DNA of 6,049 nucleotides from Flavobacteriales bacterium UBA7382 (GTDB taxonomy: Bacteria > Bacteroidota > Bacteroidia > Flavobacteriales_D > Sanyastnellaceae): NCBI GenBank assembly GCA_002469765.1, contig DKNS01000168.1, positions 1 through 6,049 on the forward strand, written 5' to 3'. The position numbers were made by a program, and so were the translations under genes. Of this stretch, positions 5,055-6,049 are shown in pieces. Numbering within the stretch: position 1 is the first letter of the stretch; every line of letters begins with the position of its first letter. Below the pieces are notes generated by a model that was not told the DNA's origin, did not search any database, and saw only the letters and a list, made by a program, of their open reading frames with translations.

Positions 5055-6049
5055 ATGAAAATCAATTCAATTACCCTCTTTGCGGCTCTCGCTGCAGTGA
5101 TTATGCTGGCCTCGTGCACCCGAGAAGGTTGCACTGACCCAGCTGCAACCAACTATGCTGACAACGCGGATTCCGACGATGGCACTTGCGAGTATGACGT
5201 GGACGCTCCAGCAACCTATGTCTTCACCGATGCGTCAGGCAACAGCACCGTCTCGTACAATGGACAACGTCAGCGCTTGAACATGTTGTCCGAAATGACC
5301 AGCTACTTGAAGTCGGCCAACAACCCAGGGACGGCACTTGATGCCAACACCCTTCTGGCCATGTATGCCAACGACGGTTACACTTGGGACGACACCGAAG
5401 GACTTGACATGACAGGTTCTTCAAAGCAACTGAAAAGCAAAACTGTGGGTGGGGAGCTCTTTTACACCGACATGTTCGAAGGCTACATGACAGGCATTTC
5501 GGAAGCCAGTGCGCTGACTGTGGAAGGTCAAACTGACGGAGGTTTAGGTCAAGCGGGCGTTGTCCTTTCGACCACCAACCCTGCCAAGCAATACCTCCAG
5601 GATGCCCAAGGACAAGAGTGGACGCAGTTGATTGAAAAAGGATTGATGGGCGCTTGCTTCGCCTACAACATCAGCTCAGTGTACTTGGCTTCGGGAAAAA
5701 TGGACGTGGACAACACCACACCAGAAGATCCTGCCAACGGCAAGTACTACACCAAAATGGAGCACCACTGGGACGAAGCCTACGGTTACTTCACCGACGC
5801 GGTGGACTACCCCACCAACGGAACCAATCGTTTTTGGGGCAAGTACGCCAACAGCCGTGAGACACTTCTTGGGTCTGCGACCAAAATCGGTGAAGCCTTC
5901 CGCTTGGGACGCGCGGCCATTTCCAACGACGTGATGGCGGTGCGTGATGCGCAGATTGCGGTCATCAATGCAGAGCTTGAGCGATTGGCAGCTGGCACAG
6001 CCATTCACTATTTGAACGATGCAGTTTCTGATTTCGGCGATGACGCCCT
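5055..6049 (+). CDS. DUF4856-family lipoprotein, iron-uptake associated (3' truncated)
   Basis: 331 codons are visible and the frame is still open at the window edge; family members are usually around 400 aa, so a C-terminal part is missing. The ATG at 5055 begins a lipoprotein signal: Lys2, hydrophobic core 6-19 and lipobox LASC with Cys21 as the lipidated residue. Immediately after it comes one cysteine unit, GCTDPAATNYADNADSDDG-T-C (25-45), of the same type as the repeats in the secreted protein at the left end. The body matches DUF4856: YNGQRQRLNMLSEM (72-85), GLMGACFAYN near 197, and HHWDEAYGYF at 237-246, followed by RFWGKYANSRE. The HHWDEA segment recalls the GxHxxE site of imelysins, with which DUF4856 genes are usually paired; an imelysin and a TonB-dependent receptor are therefore expected downstream. 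Its role is probably outer-membrane iron or haem binding, but this has not been shown for the family. Codon use is strongly C-ending (17 AAC to 4 AAT), unlike the reductase gene, suggesting high expression. Confidence 0.9.
   Translation, partial: MKINSITLFAALAAVIMLASCTREGCTDPAATNYADNADSDDGTCEYDVDAPATYVFTDASGNSTVSYNGQRQRLNMLSEMTSYLKSANNPGTALDANTLLAMYANDGYTWDDTEGLDMTGSSKQLKSKTVGGELFYTDMFEGYMTGISEASALTVEGQTDGGLGQAGVVLSTTNPAKQYLQDAQGQEWTQLIEKGLMGACFAYNISSVYLASGKMDVDNTTPEDPANGKYYTKMEHHWDEAYGYFTDAVDYPTNGTNRFWGKYANSRETLLGSATKIGEAFRLGRAAISNDVMAVRDAQIAVINAELERLAAGTAIHYLNDAVSDFGDDA

Noticed and set aside
4997..5150. Short ATG frame upstream of and overlapping the DUF4856 start, a possible upstream ORF or leader peptide
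   Set aside because: It begins within the proposed promoter, is out of frame with the lipoprotein and ends inside it, and has no recognisable composition.
5676..6008. Minus-strand frames opposite the DUF4856 gene
   Set aside because: They are antisense to a strongly codon-biased gene with recognised family motifs; the open frames come from that bias.
1..6049. CRISPR arrays, tRNA or rRNA genes, transposase or attachment sites
   Set aside because: No regularly spaced direct repeats, RNA-gene folds, transposase motifs or flanking inverted repeats were seen.

Overview
The window looks like a piece of a marine Bacteroidota genome, most likely Flavobacteriales of the Cryomorphaceae/Crocinitomicaceae/Schleiferiaceae kind. 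The grounds are: a secreted-protein C-terminus with GCTYxxAxNF...DDGSCE cysteine repeats and a dockerin-like DxDGDG...DLLxFLxxFG tail; a DUF4856 lipoprotein; a DUF2271 protein beside a PepSY-type membrane reductase; and genes without clear Shine-Dalgarno sites. Family names come from recognising motifs by eye; no database search was run.

Layout. 3-347 (+) is the 3' end of a large secreted or surface protein. 348-478 is a short gap with a 10-bp-stem hairpin (423-450). 479-4518 (+) is a tightly packed three-gene operon: an exported ankyrin-repeat protein, a DUF2271 protein whose start abuts the previous stop, and a 721-aa PepSY membrane/flavodoxin/ferredoxin-reductase fusion whose start overlaps the previous stop as ATGA. 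4522-4758 (-) is a small protein with eight cysteines in two related four-cysteine units; it converges on the operon with 3 bp between stop codons. 4759-5054 is a divergent regulatory region. 5055-6049 (+) is a DUF4856 lipoprotein that runs off the window.

How the parts may work together. The fusion protein should carry electrons from cytosolic NADPH through FAD and FMN to histidine-ligated haem in its four-helix membrane part, and so to the periplasm. The DUF2271 protein next to it is predicted to be periplasmic and carries D-G-I-T-G-P-T, which resembles the ApbE flavinylation motif, so it may be the electron acceptor or relay. PepSY_TM reductases and DUF4856/imelysin loci are both tied to iron uptake, so the simplest reading is a ferric-siderophore or haem reduction and uptake locus. 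The ankyrin protein may be a periplasmic scaffold for it.

The most notable unexplained signal is a 15-bp palindrome, approximately TTAGAATnATTCTAA, present three times in the divergent region: two copies before the cysteine-rich gene and one just before the DUF4856 start codon. It has the 7-1-7 symmetry of Fur-type operators and suggests the two genes share a regulator, possibly iron-responsive.
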